A stretch of DNA of 64,000 bases from Ecytonucleospora hepatopenaei (Eukaryota > Microsporidia > Enterocytozoonidae), in contig JAPMUG010000010.1 in the NCBI GenBank assembly GCA_026692725.1, forward strand, positions 77,001 to 141,000, read 5' to 3'. Shown in pieces: positions 1 through 10,296 of this stretch. The first letter of the stretch is position 1, and each line of letters starts with the position of its first letter. The notes below the pieces were generated by a model. The model had not been told where the DNA came from, made no database searches, and saw only the letters and a program-made list of their open reading frames with translations. The translations under genes and the position numbers were made by a program.

Positions 1-530
1 GCGTTTAGAATACACTTCCCTTGGAAGTGATTTATCATACCAATAATATTGCATGCCATCTGGGCCATCAAGATTGATTTTTTTATTTGAAAAGATGACA
101 TTATTCCATTCCCTGTCCCATTTGACATGTCTAATTGCCCAATCGAACATGAATTGTTTTTTAATAAAATTTAAAGCCGAAGAAGGCTTTGCTTTTCACT
201 AGTCTTTATTTTTATCCAAAAGAACCCTATTTACAGTGTCATGTGACACATTCAGGTTCCATTCTCTATCAATTTTCTAGAAGTAGTTTTTTTCTTGCTT
301 GCTTCATTGACTATTTTAATAACTCTATCTGAGAGTAATTTAGGTCTTCCTGATCTTGCCGAGCACACTACTGGCTTGTTATTTTTCCAAACACGACTCA
401 CTGACGACTCTGATCTGCATGTGACCTGAGCTATCTGGCTTAGTGTCAACTTATTATTCTTGCACCTAATCATAGTCTCTTGTTCAGTAAGAGATAATTG
501 ATTCTAGCGCTCCATGGCTATTTTAACACA
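1..530 (-). pseudogene. Tc1/mariner-type transposase remnant, cut by window start
   Basis: Read on the minus strand, 252-473 encodes a helix-turn-helix DNA-binding N-terminus with a GRPKLLSDR segment typical of Tc1/mariner transposases. After a stop near 205-210, the sequence towards position 1 still reads as the start of the DDE catalytic domain, including WAIRHVKWDREWNNVIFSN and NLDGPDGMQYYW, patterns found in Tc1/mariner and IS630-like enzymes. The frame is interrupted and the C-terminus lies outside the window, so this is an inactive or partial copy. It would have catalysed cut-and-paste transposition. The family call is confident; the exact subfamily is not. Confidence 0.8.
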
Positions 531-588
531 AAAAATAGTTAATCGAAAGAAGAGGGAAAATTTATAAATAAAAACATGTTTTTTAATC

Positions 589-778
589 AATTTTCTAAAC
601 TTTTGCGTAATTTATTTTTTTTTAAATTTGCCCTTATGTTTTTAAATAAACAATAAAAAAAGATATGGTTTAAAAAAACATTTTTTTATAAAAATTTGAT
701 GGGTTCTAACTATTTGCTATTGTGTGTGATGCCTTAAATGAGTAAATACAAAATTTTCTAAACTTTTGCGTAGCACTG
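589..778. repeat. Directly repeated transposon-end-like sequence
   Basis: TTTTCTAAACTTTTGCGTA occurs identically at 591-609 and 754-772. A diverged third copy (ACAAAATTTTATCGAACTTTTGC) lies near 1818-1840, beyond the plus-strand transposase remnant. The 748-778 copy ends in TAGCACTG; its complement, CAGTGCTACGCAAAAG, has the look of a Tc1-family inverted terminal repeat. All three copies face the same way, so left ends are missing or degraded. Read as transposon ends by inference. Confidence 0.5.
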
Positions 779-904
779 TTTCAAAATGTATATAAAAATG
801 TTAAACTTTGATTTTAAGTGTTGGTTAATAAATAAAGTGTTTCTATGGCTATTTTTTTATGTTTAAACTTATTAGTGGACTTCTAAAACAAAATTGTTGC
901 CTAA

Positions 905-1730
905 AAAATTAACTTGTCCCATCGGGAGATTGCTAAAAAACTAGCACAAGCAAGCCAAGTGGTCATAGGATTTTAGAACGGTATCAGGAGAACGGTCAAA
1001 CATTCCGGGTTCAGGCACTGAAACAACATCAGTCTGTACTAAAGGTTGCATTACGATCAAATCATTAAACTTTTAAAACAGATAAATTTTAACAATAAAC
1101 AAATAATTGCCAAGGTAACGGATGAGTTTCAAAAAAGGTACTACGCAACACAGTGAAAATCACCAGCATGAAATAGAGCTCGTTATGTTCATCAGGTGTG
1201 AAAAGCCATACTTAAAACCCGAGAATGTATTAAAACATTTCGAAATGGCAAATACCTGGATGTTCGCTCCTGATAAGAATTGAAAGGGGGATAACACACT
1301 TGGGACTATGTGAATCCGCAGGAAACTGGGGTAATGCCTTGAATCGGAGAACATGAAAGATATTGCAAAATTCTGATTAAGCAAGAATATCGTGTAGGAC
1401 TAATTTTCATTTAAATGTGTGGTAAACCCACTAAAAATTGATTGAAAATGAGCTTAAAGCATTACTTCTCAATTCTACGGAATAACCTAAAAGAATCGGC
1501 TAAGAAGATAAAAATTTCTGATCCGTTATTTTAGCAAGATAATGATCCGGAGCATATCAGTGGTTTAATTTATGAATACTTGTCGATATTTGAGGTTAGT
1601 ACACTCAAATGGTCATCATAATCTCCTGATATGAACCCAATTCAGAATCTATGGTGTGTCGTTAAAGGCAATATTGTAAATTTTATTGCAAAAAATGATG
1701 ATCATTAATGGGATAAAATTTAGGTTTGTA
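905..1730 (+). pseudogene. Tc1-type transposase pseudogene
   Basis: The plus strand keeps recognisable pieces of a second Tc1-type transposase with several stops and frame changes. An N-terminal HTH piece begins LSHREIAKKLAQ near 916. The second catalytic aspartate block reads QDNDPEHIS near 1540-1565. Near 1620-1660 the C-terminal block reads SPDMNPIQNLW, where active enzymes have NPIENLW, so the catalytic Glu is replaced by Gln as well as the frame being broken. It is oriented opposite to the remnant at 1-530. It cannot encode an active enzyme. Confidence 0.8.
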
Positions 1731-1860
1731 GTATAAGATTACACCTGGAACGTGCTAGAAACTCGTCAAGTCAATGAAAAAAGAGTTTTAGCCCTGTATG
1801 AGGCAAAAGGAAATCATACAAAATTTTATCGAACTTTTGCTTTAAATTGTCTTATTTTTT

Positions 1861-2492
1861 TCATCTCTATTCTGTAATTTTTTCATTGCTAGGGCTATTA
1901 ATGTTACAAACAATATCTTTTACGTTTATTTATTTAAGTAATTTGTAAAAAATGAAAGTCTAAACAGATACTATGTTTAAAGTGAAAAGATATATTAGAA
2001 TAGAATTTAAGATTAAAAAAAGTATTTTTTTAATAAATAAACATTTTATTAATCTATTTATTTATAAATTTGGGTATTTTAATGTTTAAAAAGAGATTAA
2101 CACATATAATTTAAATATTTCAAATGCATTTATTGTAAACAATTTAGTGATTATAAAAATATTCTTGTGTGAGTTGAAAACATTTTTTTAATAAGTTTAA
2201 AAAAATCAAATGATATTGCTTTTTTTTAAATAAATATGACATAAAAACTTTTTTTAGTTATAATGTATCCTGGTTTTTTCTAATGTTTAACTTTTAGGTT
2301 ATGCCGAAATTTATTTACATTTAGCATTAGACAATTAATATTTATTTAAAATTAAAAGAAAGGATTAAACTGTTTAAAATAATTATATAATTATAATTAA
2401 AGCTTATCTGACAAACAAAGAACAAGGTTAAATCTTATTAATTGTACTATGTAAGACAATTTATTTAATAATAAAATTATTTATATTTTAAT
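1861..2492. other. AT-rich spacer, no gene seen
   Basis: About 630 bases of A/T-rich sequence with many poly-A and poly-T runs lie between the transposon remnants and the first intact gene. I see no coding frame with plausible composition, no RNA gene and no clear repeat. Confidence 0.5.
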
Positions 2493-4145
2493 TTAATTAT
2501 TCTTTTTATATTTCTTATATATAATAATACTAATAAATATTACAACAATTATAATTACAACACTAATTATTATATATTTAACAATATTTTTATTTTTACT
2601 TTCAGCTTCTTTTTTTTCTTCAACAATTTCCTTTACTTCTTTTTTGTCTTTTTGTCCTTTACCTTTTAATGAATCCATCATATTAAACATTTCTTCTCTT
2701 TCTTTTTCTTTCATTTCCTTTCCTTTTTTCAGTTTATTTATTGCTTCTCTTTCTTTTTCAATATTTTCTTGTTCTTTTTTTATTTTATTTACTAAAATTT
2801 TATATTCCTGTTCTTTTCTAAATTTATTTTTTAAAAATTCACACTCTTGTTCATTCTTTTTACGTTGTAAGAGCATTTCTTTATAAAATTTTTTTAATTC
2901 TTTTTCATTTTCTTTCTTTATCTTTTCACCTTCTAATCTTTCTTTTTCTATTCTTTTCAATTGCTCTTGTTCTCGTTTTTCTTTTTCTCTTATCTTTTTT
3001 TCTTTTCTATCTTTAATTGCTTCATCTAAATCTTCTAACACTATTTCGTTGTATAATTCTGTTTCAAATGGTTGTAATGATTTAGCCATTACACTTTTAG
3101 TATTCTTTAAATACACGTTCACACTTTTACATAAATCATATGTTTCTCTAGAAGAATTTTCATTCTTAAATATCAAATCTAAGTATATTTCTATTGGTAT
3201 TTTACAAAACAAGATATTCCTTAACTTTAAATTATCAAAATTAATTTTATCACCAATTTTATAATCTTCTAATTGATTATTATCATTATATTTAAAATTA
3301 ATATAATTTTTACAATTATTAAATATCAAATCCTTTTCTAAATTAACTTTAGTATTTAAAATTTTCATGATAAATAAATTATCTTTATCATTATTGACAT
3401 TACTGGTTTTAAATATCTTTAGTTCTTCATTTTCTCTAACTTCTAATTTTGACATTATTGTTTGATTTTCTTTGTCATTTTTTTCACTAAAACATGCATA
3501 ATATTTTAAATTCTGATCATTTTCAATGTATGATGTATAAAAATAATTATTAAAATAATTATTTCTATTACTTCTTAACTCAGTATCTTTATTTATAACC
3601 AATAAATCAGTCTTACCTTTTATATCTATAAATACATTATGTAATAAGTTATAATTGTATTCTTTATTACTCAAATTATCTTTAACCTTAATTATTGCAC
3701 CTTTATTAAGTATAAAATAGTTATCAACATAAAAAGAATGTATAATATTATTATCATATAAATTACTATTATCATCATATAAATTACTATTATCATCATA
3801 TAAATTACTATTATCATCATATAAATTACTATTATCATCTAAATTACTATTATTATCTATTTGTATAGTATATTGTAATTCATCAAAAAAATTATATATT
3901 TTATCATTATATAATATAGTATTCTTATTACTTACTATTTGTGTCATTACAATTAATTCACCTGAATATATAGTAAATAGAGTATTATTATCAAAAATAC
4001 TATCATATAATGTATTATTTATATTATTTATATAATTACAATAATTATAATATTTACTATTTATAAGAAAGTTAATATTATTATATAATATATTAGTAAT
4101 ATTATTAGAATAAATATAATTATATAAATAAAATATTATAAACAT
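2493..4145 (-). CDS. Secreted or membrane-anchored coiled-coil protein, unknown function
   Basis: A 550-residue protein. A short hydrophobic N-terminus may act as a signal. It is followed by a tandem SNLYDDN repeat (DNA unit 21 bp, about 3756-3857), a beta-rich middle, a long Lys/Glu-rich coiled coil at roughly residues 380-510, and a C-terminal transmembrane helix of almost only Ile and Val followed by a short basic tail. The layout (ectodomain, charged segment, C-terminal anchor) resembles the proteins at 33-39 kb, so it may belong to the same lineage-specific class. A TATACCC block lies about 55 bp upstream on the minus strand. No catalytic motif seen; function unknown. Confidence 0.75.
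   Translation of the reverse strand: MFIIFYLYNYIYSNNITNILYNNINFLINSKYYNYCNYINNINNTLYDSIFDNNTLFTIYSGELIVMTQIVSNKNTILYNDKIYNFFDELQYTIQIDNNSNLDDNSNLYDDNSNLYDDNSNLYDDNSNLYDNNIIHSFYVDNYFILNKGAIIKVKDNLSNKEYNYNLLHNVFIDIKGKTDLLVINKDTELRSNRNNYFNNYFYTSYIENDQNLKYYACFSEKNDKENQTIMSKLEVRENEELKIFKTSNVNNDKDNLFIMKILNTKVNLEKDLIFNNCKNYINFKYNDNNQLEDYKIGDKINFDNLKLRNILFCKIPIEIYLDLIFKNENSSRETYDLCKSVNVYLKNTKSVMAKSLQPFETELYNEIVLEDLDEAIKDRKEKKIREKEKREQEQLKRIEKERLEGEKIKKENEKELKKFYKEMLLQRKKNEQECEFLKNKFRKEQEYKILVNKIKKEQENIEKEREAINKLKKGKEMKEKEREEMFNMMDSLKGKGQKDKKEVKEIVEEKKEAESKNKNIVKYIIISVVIIIVVIFISIIIYKKYKKNN
3756..3857. repeat. 21-bp tandem repeat inside the coiled-coil gene
   Basis: About five in-frame copies of a 21-bp unit (core AAATTACTATTATCATCAT on the plus strand) encode SNLYDDN on the minus strand. 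The copies are almost identical, which indicates recent slippage or unequal exchange. The region is likely to vary in length between isolates. Confidence 0.85.
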
Positions 4146-4269
4146 ATTATATTATATACTATATTATATATTATAAATTATTATATATTATTGTTTTTAA
4201 AGGGTATAAATATCAATATAATTTATTTAATAACATATATTTATATACTTATATATAATATTATATATT

Positions 4270-5154
4270 CTATTTCTTCTTTATCATACTTATTATATCC
4301 ATCACCTTACATATATATTCTTTACTATCCATTTTATTAGTCATTTCTATTTCTATTTCATATGTATTATTAGTATTATTTAATATATTATTTAATATAT
4401 CAGTATTATTTAATATATTATTTAATATATCATTACTTAATATATCAGTATTATTTATATTATTACTTACTGTCATATCATATCTATACTTATCATATTT
4501 TATACTATATCTATCTCTATATCTACAAAATATCTTATCACCATTAAATCTATTAACTATAGTATTATATAGTTTATCATTAACATCATAATCTTTTTCA
4601 ATGTTAATCTGTAATCTAATATCATATTGATAATCAGGTAAGTAAATATCAATGGTAACAATTCTATTTTTCATTTGGTAACATACATTATCAGTATTAT
4701 TAGTATTGTTTAATATATTAGTATTATTTAATATATTAGTATTATTATCATTATTTATTGTTATTATCTTTCTATATTGTTGTGATATTAATACAATAGA
4801 TTTATTATTTAATATATTAGTAGTATTATTTAATATATCAGTAGTATTATCAGTATTATCAGTATTAGTAGTATTATTCAATATATTCTCTTTTATCTTC
4901 TTATAATCTTGCTCTACTACTCCACTATTGAATTTAATAAACTTAGGTAACTTATTAAATATTATAGGGTGTTTAGTATTTAGTGATATACGTTCATTAG
5001 TTAGTGATAATACAATATGACCAATACGCATTTCAATTTCAACAATATTACTATTAGTATTAGTATTAGTATTAGTATTATTTATATCATTAATATATTT
5101 ATTAATTATATCATTAACATATGTATGTATAAAATTAATATAATCATTATACAT
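4270..5154 (-). CDS. mRNA capping RNA 5'-triphosphatase, Cet1/TTM family
   Basis: Removes the gamma-phosphate from the 5' end of nascent pre-mRNA, the first capping step in fungi. The 294-residue protein shows the hallmark metal-binding glutamate strands of triphosphate-tunnel enzymes: EIEMRIG near residue 40 and EIEIEM near residue 272. Between them are a basic strand with RYRDRYSIKYD followed by YRYDMT (the usual R-x-R-x-S block) and IVTIDIYLPDYQYDIRLQIN. Asn/Thr/Leu-rich inserts separate the conserved strands, so the catalytic core is small, as in other microsporidian versions. This fungal fold is unrelated to the animal capping triphosphatase. The motif order supports the call well. Confidence 0.8.
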   Translation of the reverse strand: MYNDYINFIHTYVNDIINKYINDINNTNTNTNTNSNIVEIEMRIGHIVLSLTNERISLNTKHPIIFNKLPKFIKFNSGVVEQDYKKIKENILNNTTNTDNTDNTTDILNNTTNILNNKSIVLISQQYRKIITINNDNNTNILNNTNILNNTNNTDNVCYQMKNRIVTIDIYLPDYQYDIRLQINIEKDYDVNDKLYNTIVNRFNGDKIFCRYRDRYSIKYDKYRYDMTVSNNINNTDILSNDILNNILNNTDILNNILNNTNNTYEIEIEMTNKMDSKEYICKVMDIISMIKKK

Positions 5155-5210
5155 TATAAATATAATACTGTAATATAATATAATATAATATAAAATATAC
5201 TGTAATATAA

Positions 5211-5318
5211 ACTATATAATATAAACTATATAATATAAACTATATAATATAAACTATATAATATAAACTATATAATATAAACTATATAATATAAAATAAT
5301 ATAAACTATATAATATAA
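5211..5318. repeat. 14-bp tandem repeat
   Basis: ACTATATAATATAA is repeated six times without interruption at 5211-5294, with a seventh copy at 5305-5318. It lies in the divergent intergenic region between the capping triphosphatase and the small gene at 5478. A TAAGGGTATAAT block (minus-strand CCC) follows at about 5327-5340. Confidence 0.9.
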
Positions 5319-5477
5319 ATAAATTTATAAGGGTATAATATAAATATTTTATAAAAATTTATACCATATAAAATATAATTATTTATAATACTATAATACT
5401 ATAATACTATAATTTATTATATATTAATATAAATATAATTTATTATACTATACTACTATTTTATATTATATTATAAT

Positions 5478-5915
5478 ATGAATAATTCTAATATTTATTA
5501 TAGTGATGATTATTTCATACAATATGATAATAAACATTTATATTATAAACATAATAGCAATAACACTAATATTTTATTAAAGAGAAAAGTATATAAAATT
5601 ATATTATATGATAATATAGAAAATACATTTATATTATTAGATAATGCAGGTGATTGTTATATATTAAGGATAAATAACAGTAATATATGTAATAATGATA
5701 TAAATAATAATAACAATAATTTATATAATAATGATATCATACATATTAAACATATATTAGGTATATTATCAAGACCAATATATTTTAATATTATAAATAA
5801 TACTAATAATACTAATAATACTAATAATACTGATATAATTATAACTGATAGTTTTAATAGAACATTTTATTATGATATAGATGGTAGAATACATAATATA
5901 ATATTTAATACATAA
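5478..5915 (+). CDS. Small Asn-rich protein, unknown function
   Basis: A 145-residue protein starting at an ATG. Short hydrophobic strands (KVYKIILYDN, TFILLDNAGDCYILRINN, DIIITDSFNRTFYYDIDG) alternate with Asn/Thr repeats. The strand pattern resembles two or three blades of a beta-propeller, for example a shortened WD40-like protein, but no WD signature is intact. I do not recognise a family. Base composition matches its neighbours. Probably a real gene, because the non-repeat parts have mixed, protein-like composition. Confidence 0.55.
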   Translation: MNNSNIYYSDDYFIQYDNKHLYYKHNSNNTNILLKRKVYKIILYDNIENTFILLDNAGDCYILRINNSNICNNDINNNNNNLYNNDIIHIKHILGILSRPIYFNIINNTNNTNNTNNTDIIITDSFNRTFYYDIDGRIHNIIFNT

Positions 5916-6099
5916 TATACTATATATAATAAATTATATAATATTCTATATATTATCCAATTATATTTTATAATGTTTCATATAATATAATTAATCAATA
6001 AAAAAATATAAAATATTTTAACCCATTTATATTTATATATAATATTTATATCATTTATATTTAATATAATATAATAATATTATACTCTAATATATTTTT

Positions 6100-7295
6100 A
6101 TGAATAATATTTTACAATCATCAATATGTAATAATATTAACATAATAAATGAATATATTACATTACATAATACTAATTATGATATAAATATATATAATGA
6201 TAATAATATATATAATAATATAAATATATATAATGATAATATTACTGATCTATTAGATAATATATTTATACATATTGATAATATTATAAATGATATATCA
6301 TTATATGATGCATATGATATAGCACAATTAGATATTAATATAGTTAAGATAGATAATATAATTAGTAATATATTTAATATATTATGTAATACTAATACTA
6401 ATACTAATAATATATTATATGATAATAATACTAATATATTTATGATAATAATACTAATAATATATTATATGAATATATAACTATATTTATAGAAAAGTTA
6501 AGTAATTTATTACCATTGATAGAAGAACCAAAAGATATGATAGAATATTTTAATATTATATTATATGATATACATAATAGTAATAATAATAATATAAATA
6601 ACACTAATAATATATGTAATACTAATAATATATGTAATAATACTAATATATATAGTAACACTAATAATATATGTAATACTAATAATATATGTAATACTAA
6701 TATATATAATAATACTAATATATGTAATACTAATTATATGCAATGTATCAATTCTACTCTTATGTTTATATTTCTACTGCATAATGAAACCACCTTCTAT
6801 TATGATAATTATGATTTATGCTTATTGCACAGTATAAATAAGGTTAATTTGGAGAGTGAGGGATACTTGATGTTTTTGTTGGAAAATATATCTAGTAGTA
6901 TATTGTCTAACATAATTTTATGTGACATAATCAATAGAATTATACACATATGTTTGTGTGAGATAACAAATACTAAGATACTAATAAAAGTATTATATGT
7001 AATATTATTGAGTATAAGGATAAGACCAGAATTAGTTAGTATATATGAGAGTAATATAAATAATACTGATATAAATAATACTGATATAAATAGTAATATA
7101 AATAATACTGATATAAATAATACTGATAATAAGTATAAAATGAAATTACATCTTAGTAAATTACATATATTTACATCATCATTAAGTGGTGTTAGTAAAA
7201 TGGTAGAGAGAATATTTATAGAGGCATATAATCCAATATTGAGACCTAAGAAAGTATTTATAGATAATATAACATTTCCAGAATATAATATATAA
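6100..7295 (+). pseudogene. Frameshifted Asn-rich gene (or single gene with a frame change)
   Basis: An ATG-initiated frame (6100-6480) and a second frame open from 6435 to 7295 overlap within a short duplicated stretch containing TATGATAATAATACTAAT. The second frame has no ATG near its beginning; its first in-frame ATG falls inside IEEPKDMIEY, in what looks like continuous protein. Together they would give about 395 residues: Asn-rich repeats in the middle, then a helical C-terminal region (about 6760-7290) of normal composition. The simplest reading is one gene whose frame was broken by slippage in the duplicated repeat, or an assembly error there. No family recognised. A TTAACCC block lies about 65 bp upstream of 6100. 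Confidence 0.55.
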
Positions 7296-7420
7296 ATATA
7301 TAATACAATATAAATTATATAATACAGTAATATAAAACAATAATACAATACAATAAAATAAAATAAAATATAATACAATATATAATACAATATAATAAAT
7401 TATTTAGTAAAGTATTTTAT

Positions 7421-7726
7421 TTATTCCATCTTAAGTGCTTCTTCTGCATAATTCATTACACTATTACCCATTGCTTCTTCTGTCCCTACCTCTTCCTCTA
7501 ACTTGCTGTGGCCTTCCTCTGTTACGAAGTACCATGCGTGCTGCCATGCTCCGTGCTTCTCCAGGTACCCTTTGCTGGTCAGGGTTCTGAGTGCCTTGTG
7601 CACTATGTAGTTGCTGAGAGGCACTTTGTCATTGGTGTGTAACTTGCTAAAACCAATTACCATTCCTTTATTTTCTAAAAGAAACTTTTTTATTAAGTAC
7701 ATTTCTTTATTTTTAACAAATACCAT
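7421..7726 (-). CDS. RPS10: 40S ribosomal protein eS10
   Basis: A component of the small ribosomal subunit head. The 101-residue protein aligns in order with the eS10 winged-helix domain: an N-terminal helix (KNKEMYLIKKFLLENKGMVIG), a VHKALRTLTSKGYLEKHGAW block corresponding to the usual VMKAMQSLKSRGYV..FAWRH, then WYFVTEEGHSKLEEEV. The Gly/Arg-rich tail of animal and yeast eS10 is absent; a short acidic tail replaces it. It is transcribed divergently from uL13 across 216 bp. Part of the coding sequence (about 7490-7640) is much richer in G+C than its surroundings. Confidence 0.88.
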   Translation of the reverse strand: MVFVKNKEMYLIKKFLLENKGMVIGFSKLHTNDKVPLSNYIVHKALRTLTSKGYLEKHGAWQHAWYFVTEEGHSKLEEEVGTEEAMGNSVMNYAEEALKME

Positions 7727-7921
7727 TTTAAATTATAATAATTTGTAATATTGTTTAATATTTATTTTAATACTGTTTAATATTTATTTTAGACTGTTTA
7801 ATATTTATATGTAATATAATATAACTAAATAATACAAATAAAAAATATAAATAAATGTAAGGATAAAATTTTTTAAAAATATTTTGCTATACTTTTTTAC
7901 TAATATTTTTTATAAAAATTT

Positions 7922-7942
7922 TACCCATTATTTTTTTACAAA
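7922..7942 (+). promoter_or_regulatory. CCC promoter block of uL13
   Basis: TTTTACCCATTA sits with its CCC at 7924-7926, 16 bp before the ATG. The same arrangement recurs before many genes in this window. Confidence 0.6.
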
Positions 7943-8659
7943 ATGTCTATGCTAAATAATACTACTGACAGACACATTGTTGTTGATGCTACTGGACATA
8001 TTGTAGGTAAGCTGGCATCTAAGATTGCCAAGAAATTGTTGGAGGGATACACTGTAGCTGTGGTGGCATGTGAAAATGCTATATTTACAGGACCACTTGA
8101 AAGACACATTTTGAAGTACAAAGCATGGAAGCAGAAGAGATGCGTGGTAAATCCACAGAGAGGAGCTTTCCACTACAAAGAGCCATCTAAATACTTTTTT
8201 AAGGTATTGAGGACAATGGTGCAGAGAAAAACAAACAGGGGTGGAGAAGCATTAAGAAGGTTAACATGTTATGAGGGAATACCACATAATATTGTATTTA
8301 ATAACAGTAATGTATGTTGTAACGATAGTAAAGTATGTAAGGATAATAATTGTGGCAGTAATACATGCTGTAAGGATAATAATGTATGTAATGCATCAGT
8401 AAGTAATATGGTAGTGTTTCCATCTGCTTTAAAGAAAGTTACGACTAACCCTGAAAGAAAATCATGCACAATTGGTGAGCTTCTTAGTAAGTTTGGATGG
8501 AAACATGCTAAGTTAGCTAAACAAATGTATGAAAATGCATTGAGAAAGGAAAAAGAAGCTATGGAAACTAAAGAAAATAAAAATAAAGAAATTAAGAAAA
8601 TTATGGATAGCAATGAGTTTAAACAGAAGGTTGAGGCAGAATTGGCTTTATTAAAATAA
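7943..8659 (+). CDS. RPL13A: 60S ribosomal protein uL13
   Basis: A large-subunit ribosomal protein. The N-terminus (HIVVDATGHIVGKLASKIAKKLLEG) and the segments FTGPLERHILKYKAWKQKRCVVNPQRGAFHYKEPSKYFFKVLRTMVQRKTNRGGEALRRLTCYEGIP (read here as separate blocks) are classic uL13, residues 9-112. At 238 residues it is longer than usual because of a Cys/Asn/Asp-rich insert at about residues 115-153, made of near-repeats of CCKDNNVCN. The C-terminus continues with a helical, lysine-rich tail. The insert falls in the loop region after the conserved core. The start ATG directly follows a CCC promoter block. Confidence 0.93.
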   Translation: MSMLNNTTDRHIVVDATGHIVGKLASKIAKKLLEGYTVAVVACENAIFTGPLERHILKYKAWKQKRCVVNPQRGAFHYKEPSKYFFKVLRTMVQRKTNRGGEALRRLTCYEGIPHNIVFNNSNVCCNDSKVCKDNNCGSNTCCKDNNVCNASVSNMVVFPSALKKVTTNPERKSCTIGELLSKFGWKHAKLAKQMYENALRKEKEAMETKENKNKEIKKIMDSNEFKQKVEAELALLK

Positions 8660-9069
8660 ATTTATTTTTTATTTAAATATTTAACCATGATATATATAAA
8701 GTATAATATTGTGTATAAAATCAATAATATTATTTAAATAATAAATATGTTTATATTTTATTAGAAAAATATTTAAATTTTTAGAAAATTTAAAAATATT
8801 TTAAAAAATTATACTTTAAAACTTTATTTAAATCACATTTATAGTGTAATATTGTTATATTGTTATAGTGTAATAGAGTTTATATTGTTTATAAACTATA
8901 ATTATTATAAACTTATGGTTTTAACCGTAATATAATAAAAATTAAATAAAAATACATGTTTTTATTTAATTTTTTTATTTTTGTAAAATATTTTTTAAAA
9001 AACAATTAATAAAAAGTATTATATAGTTTAATAAAATGTTTAATATAGTTAAATCAATAAATAACAAAA
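8660..9069. other. AT-rich intergenic region, nothing identified
   Basis: About 410 bp between the convergent uL13 and kleisin genes. It holds runs of A/T and short dyads only. I see no RNA gene, no coding frame and no CCC block. Confidence 0.5.
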
Positions 9070-10134
9070 CTATTGTATGTCACTCGTCTCAAAAAGTTCT
9101 TCTTCTGTTTTTGTAACTAATATTTTACCATATGGCTCATTTTGTGAGACTGTATGTGTATTTTTAGAAAGTGAATTTAACAGACTAAAGAAACTTCTTG
9201 CCTGGCTTTCACGGTTTAAATCATTTGCATTAGCTGTAAAATCAAAATCCACGGGAATTTCTTCTAAATTAATCACAGGCTCACAATTATTATCAGGTTC
9301 ATTAAAATCAAAATCTATTGGCCCATTATTGTTAAAGTCATCATTTAAAAATGCTGATGCTACCGTGCTATTTCTTACCACTTCTGCATTATATTCTTCT
9401 AATTCTACTTTTATTGCCGATAAAATTTGATCATCTAAAAAAAGTTGATTTGCATAATTTTCTAAAATTACTTTGCTTTCTTTCAAAACTTGCATTTCTT
9501 TGTCTCTTTTCATCACAATATTCATCTTTTTTCTTACATCCTCCATTTGTATTTCAATCTTTTTGTCCTGAATCAGTCTTTTTTTCGTATTGTCATTTTC
9601 TTTTGTTGAACTGCTAAAAATAGCACTTTGTCTTCCACTTGTATCTGCTTCAGTTCCATTTCTAACCATTTCTGGTTCCATAATAAAATTATTGTTTGAA
9701 TTTATGTCAAAATCATCATTAAAATTATTTTCACATGAAGCATCGAGGAATGTTTGCTTAAATGTTTTTTCATCCATGATACTTGCATTTACATTTTTAC
9801 TACCTGTGAGCTTTCTTTTTTCTTTTTGGTTTTTTTGTGCCGAAGAAGTTGAAGGTTTTATTTTACCATCCATTGCTTGTAAAAACCTAGTGCATTCCTC
9901 TAAAACTTGTTTGGTCTGCTTTTTGTTAATTTTTGAGAGTGCTAATAAAATTATTGCAGCAGCATGAAGTGATAAAGTTTTTGTTTTACATTGTTTAATA
10001 ATTTCTTCAATTGAAAGATTCTCAAGTTTAGTTTTCGATATTTTACTTGAATTAAATACAGCACGCCATAATAAAGAATCAAACTTTACACCTGAATCTT
10101 CAATCCCATAATTTATTTCAGTATTATTGCTCAT
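9070..10134 (-). CDS. Kleisin, cohesin subunit (Rad21/Scc1/Rec8 family)
   Basis: Kleisins close the cohesin ring by bridging SMC1 and SMC3 and are cut to release sister chromatids. The N-terminus has the Rad21/Rec8 N-domain pattern: LLWRAVFNSSKISKTKL, SIEEII, then LHAAAIILLALSKINKKQTKQVLEECTRFLQAM, matching the family's LAL.TSGHLLLGVVRIYSRK...LL.DC sequence. The last 40 residues (FFSLLNSLSKNTHTVSQNEPYGKILV) match the C-terminal winged helix that binds SMC1. The middle is acidic and disordered. I place the start at the ATG at 10134 (354 residues); only TTG extends further upstream. CCCC lies 5 bp before that ATG. Mitotic versus meiotic kleisin cannot be told apart. Confidence 0.75.
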   Translation of the reverse strand: MSNNTEINYGIEDSGVKFDSLLWRAVFNSSKISKTKLENLSIEEIIKQCKTKTLSLHAAAIILLALSKINKKQTKQVLEECTRFLQAMDGKIKPSTSSAQKNQKEKRKLTGSKNVNASIMDEKTFKQTFLDASCENNFNDDFDINSNNNFIMEPEMVRNGTEADTSGRQSAIFSSSTKENDNTKKRLIQDKKIEIQMEDVRKKMNIVMKRDKEMQVLKESKVILENYANQLFLDDQILSAIKVELEEYNAEVVRNSTVASAFLNDDFNNNGPIDFDFNEPDNNCEPVINLEEIPVDFDFTANANDLNRESQARSFFSLLNSLSKNTHTVSQNEPYGKILVTKTEEELFETSDIQ

Positions 10135-10296
10135 TTGTTGGGGTGTCAAACAAATTAAGGTTAAATTGTAGAAATTTATTAGTTTACTTTTTTTGTTTAA
10201 TGGTTTTACTTATGATTAAATAACAAATTAATAATATTTATAATTATAAAGCATTATGTTTTATTTAACGCTATTGAGTTTCCATTTTTGAAAAAG

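Noticed and set aside
9077..9967. Several long plus-strand frames opposite the kleisin
   Set aside because: They are mirror frames of the kleisin coding sequence, Ser/Leu/Phe-rich, and break up where the kleisin domains are conserved.
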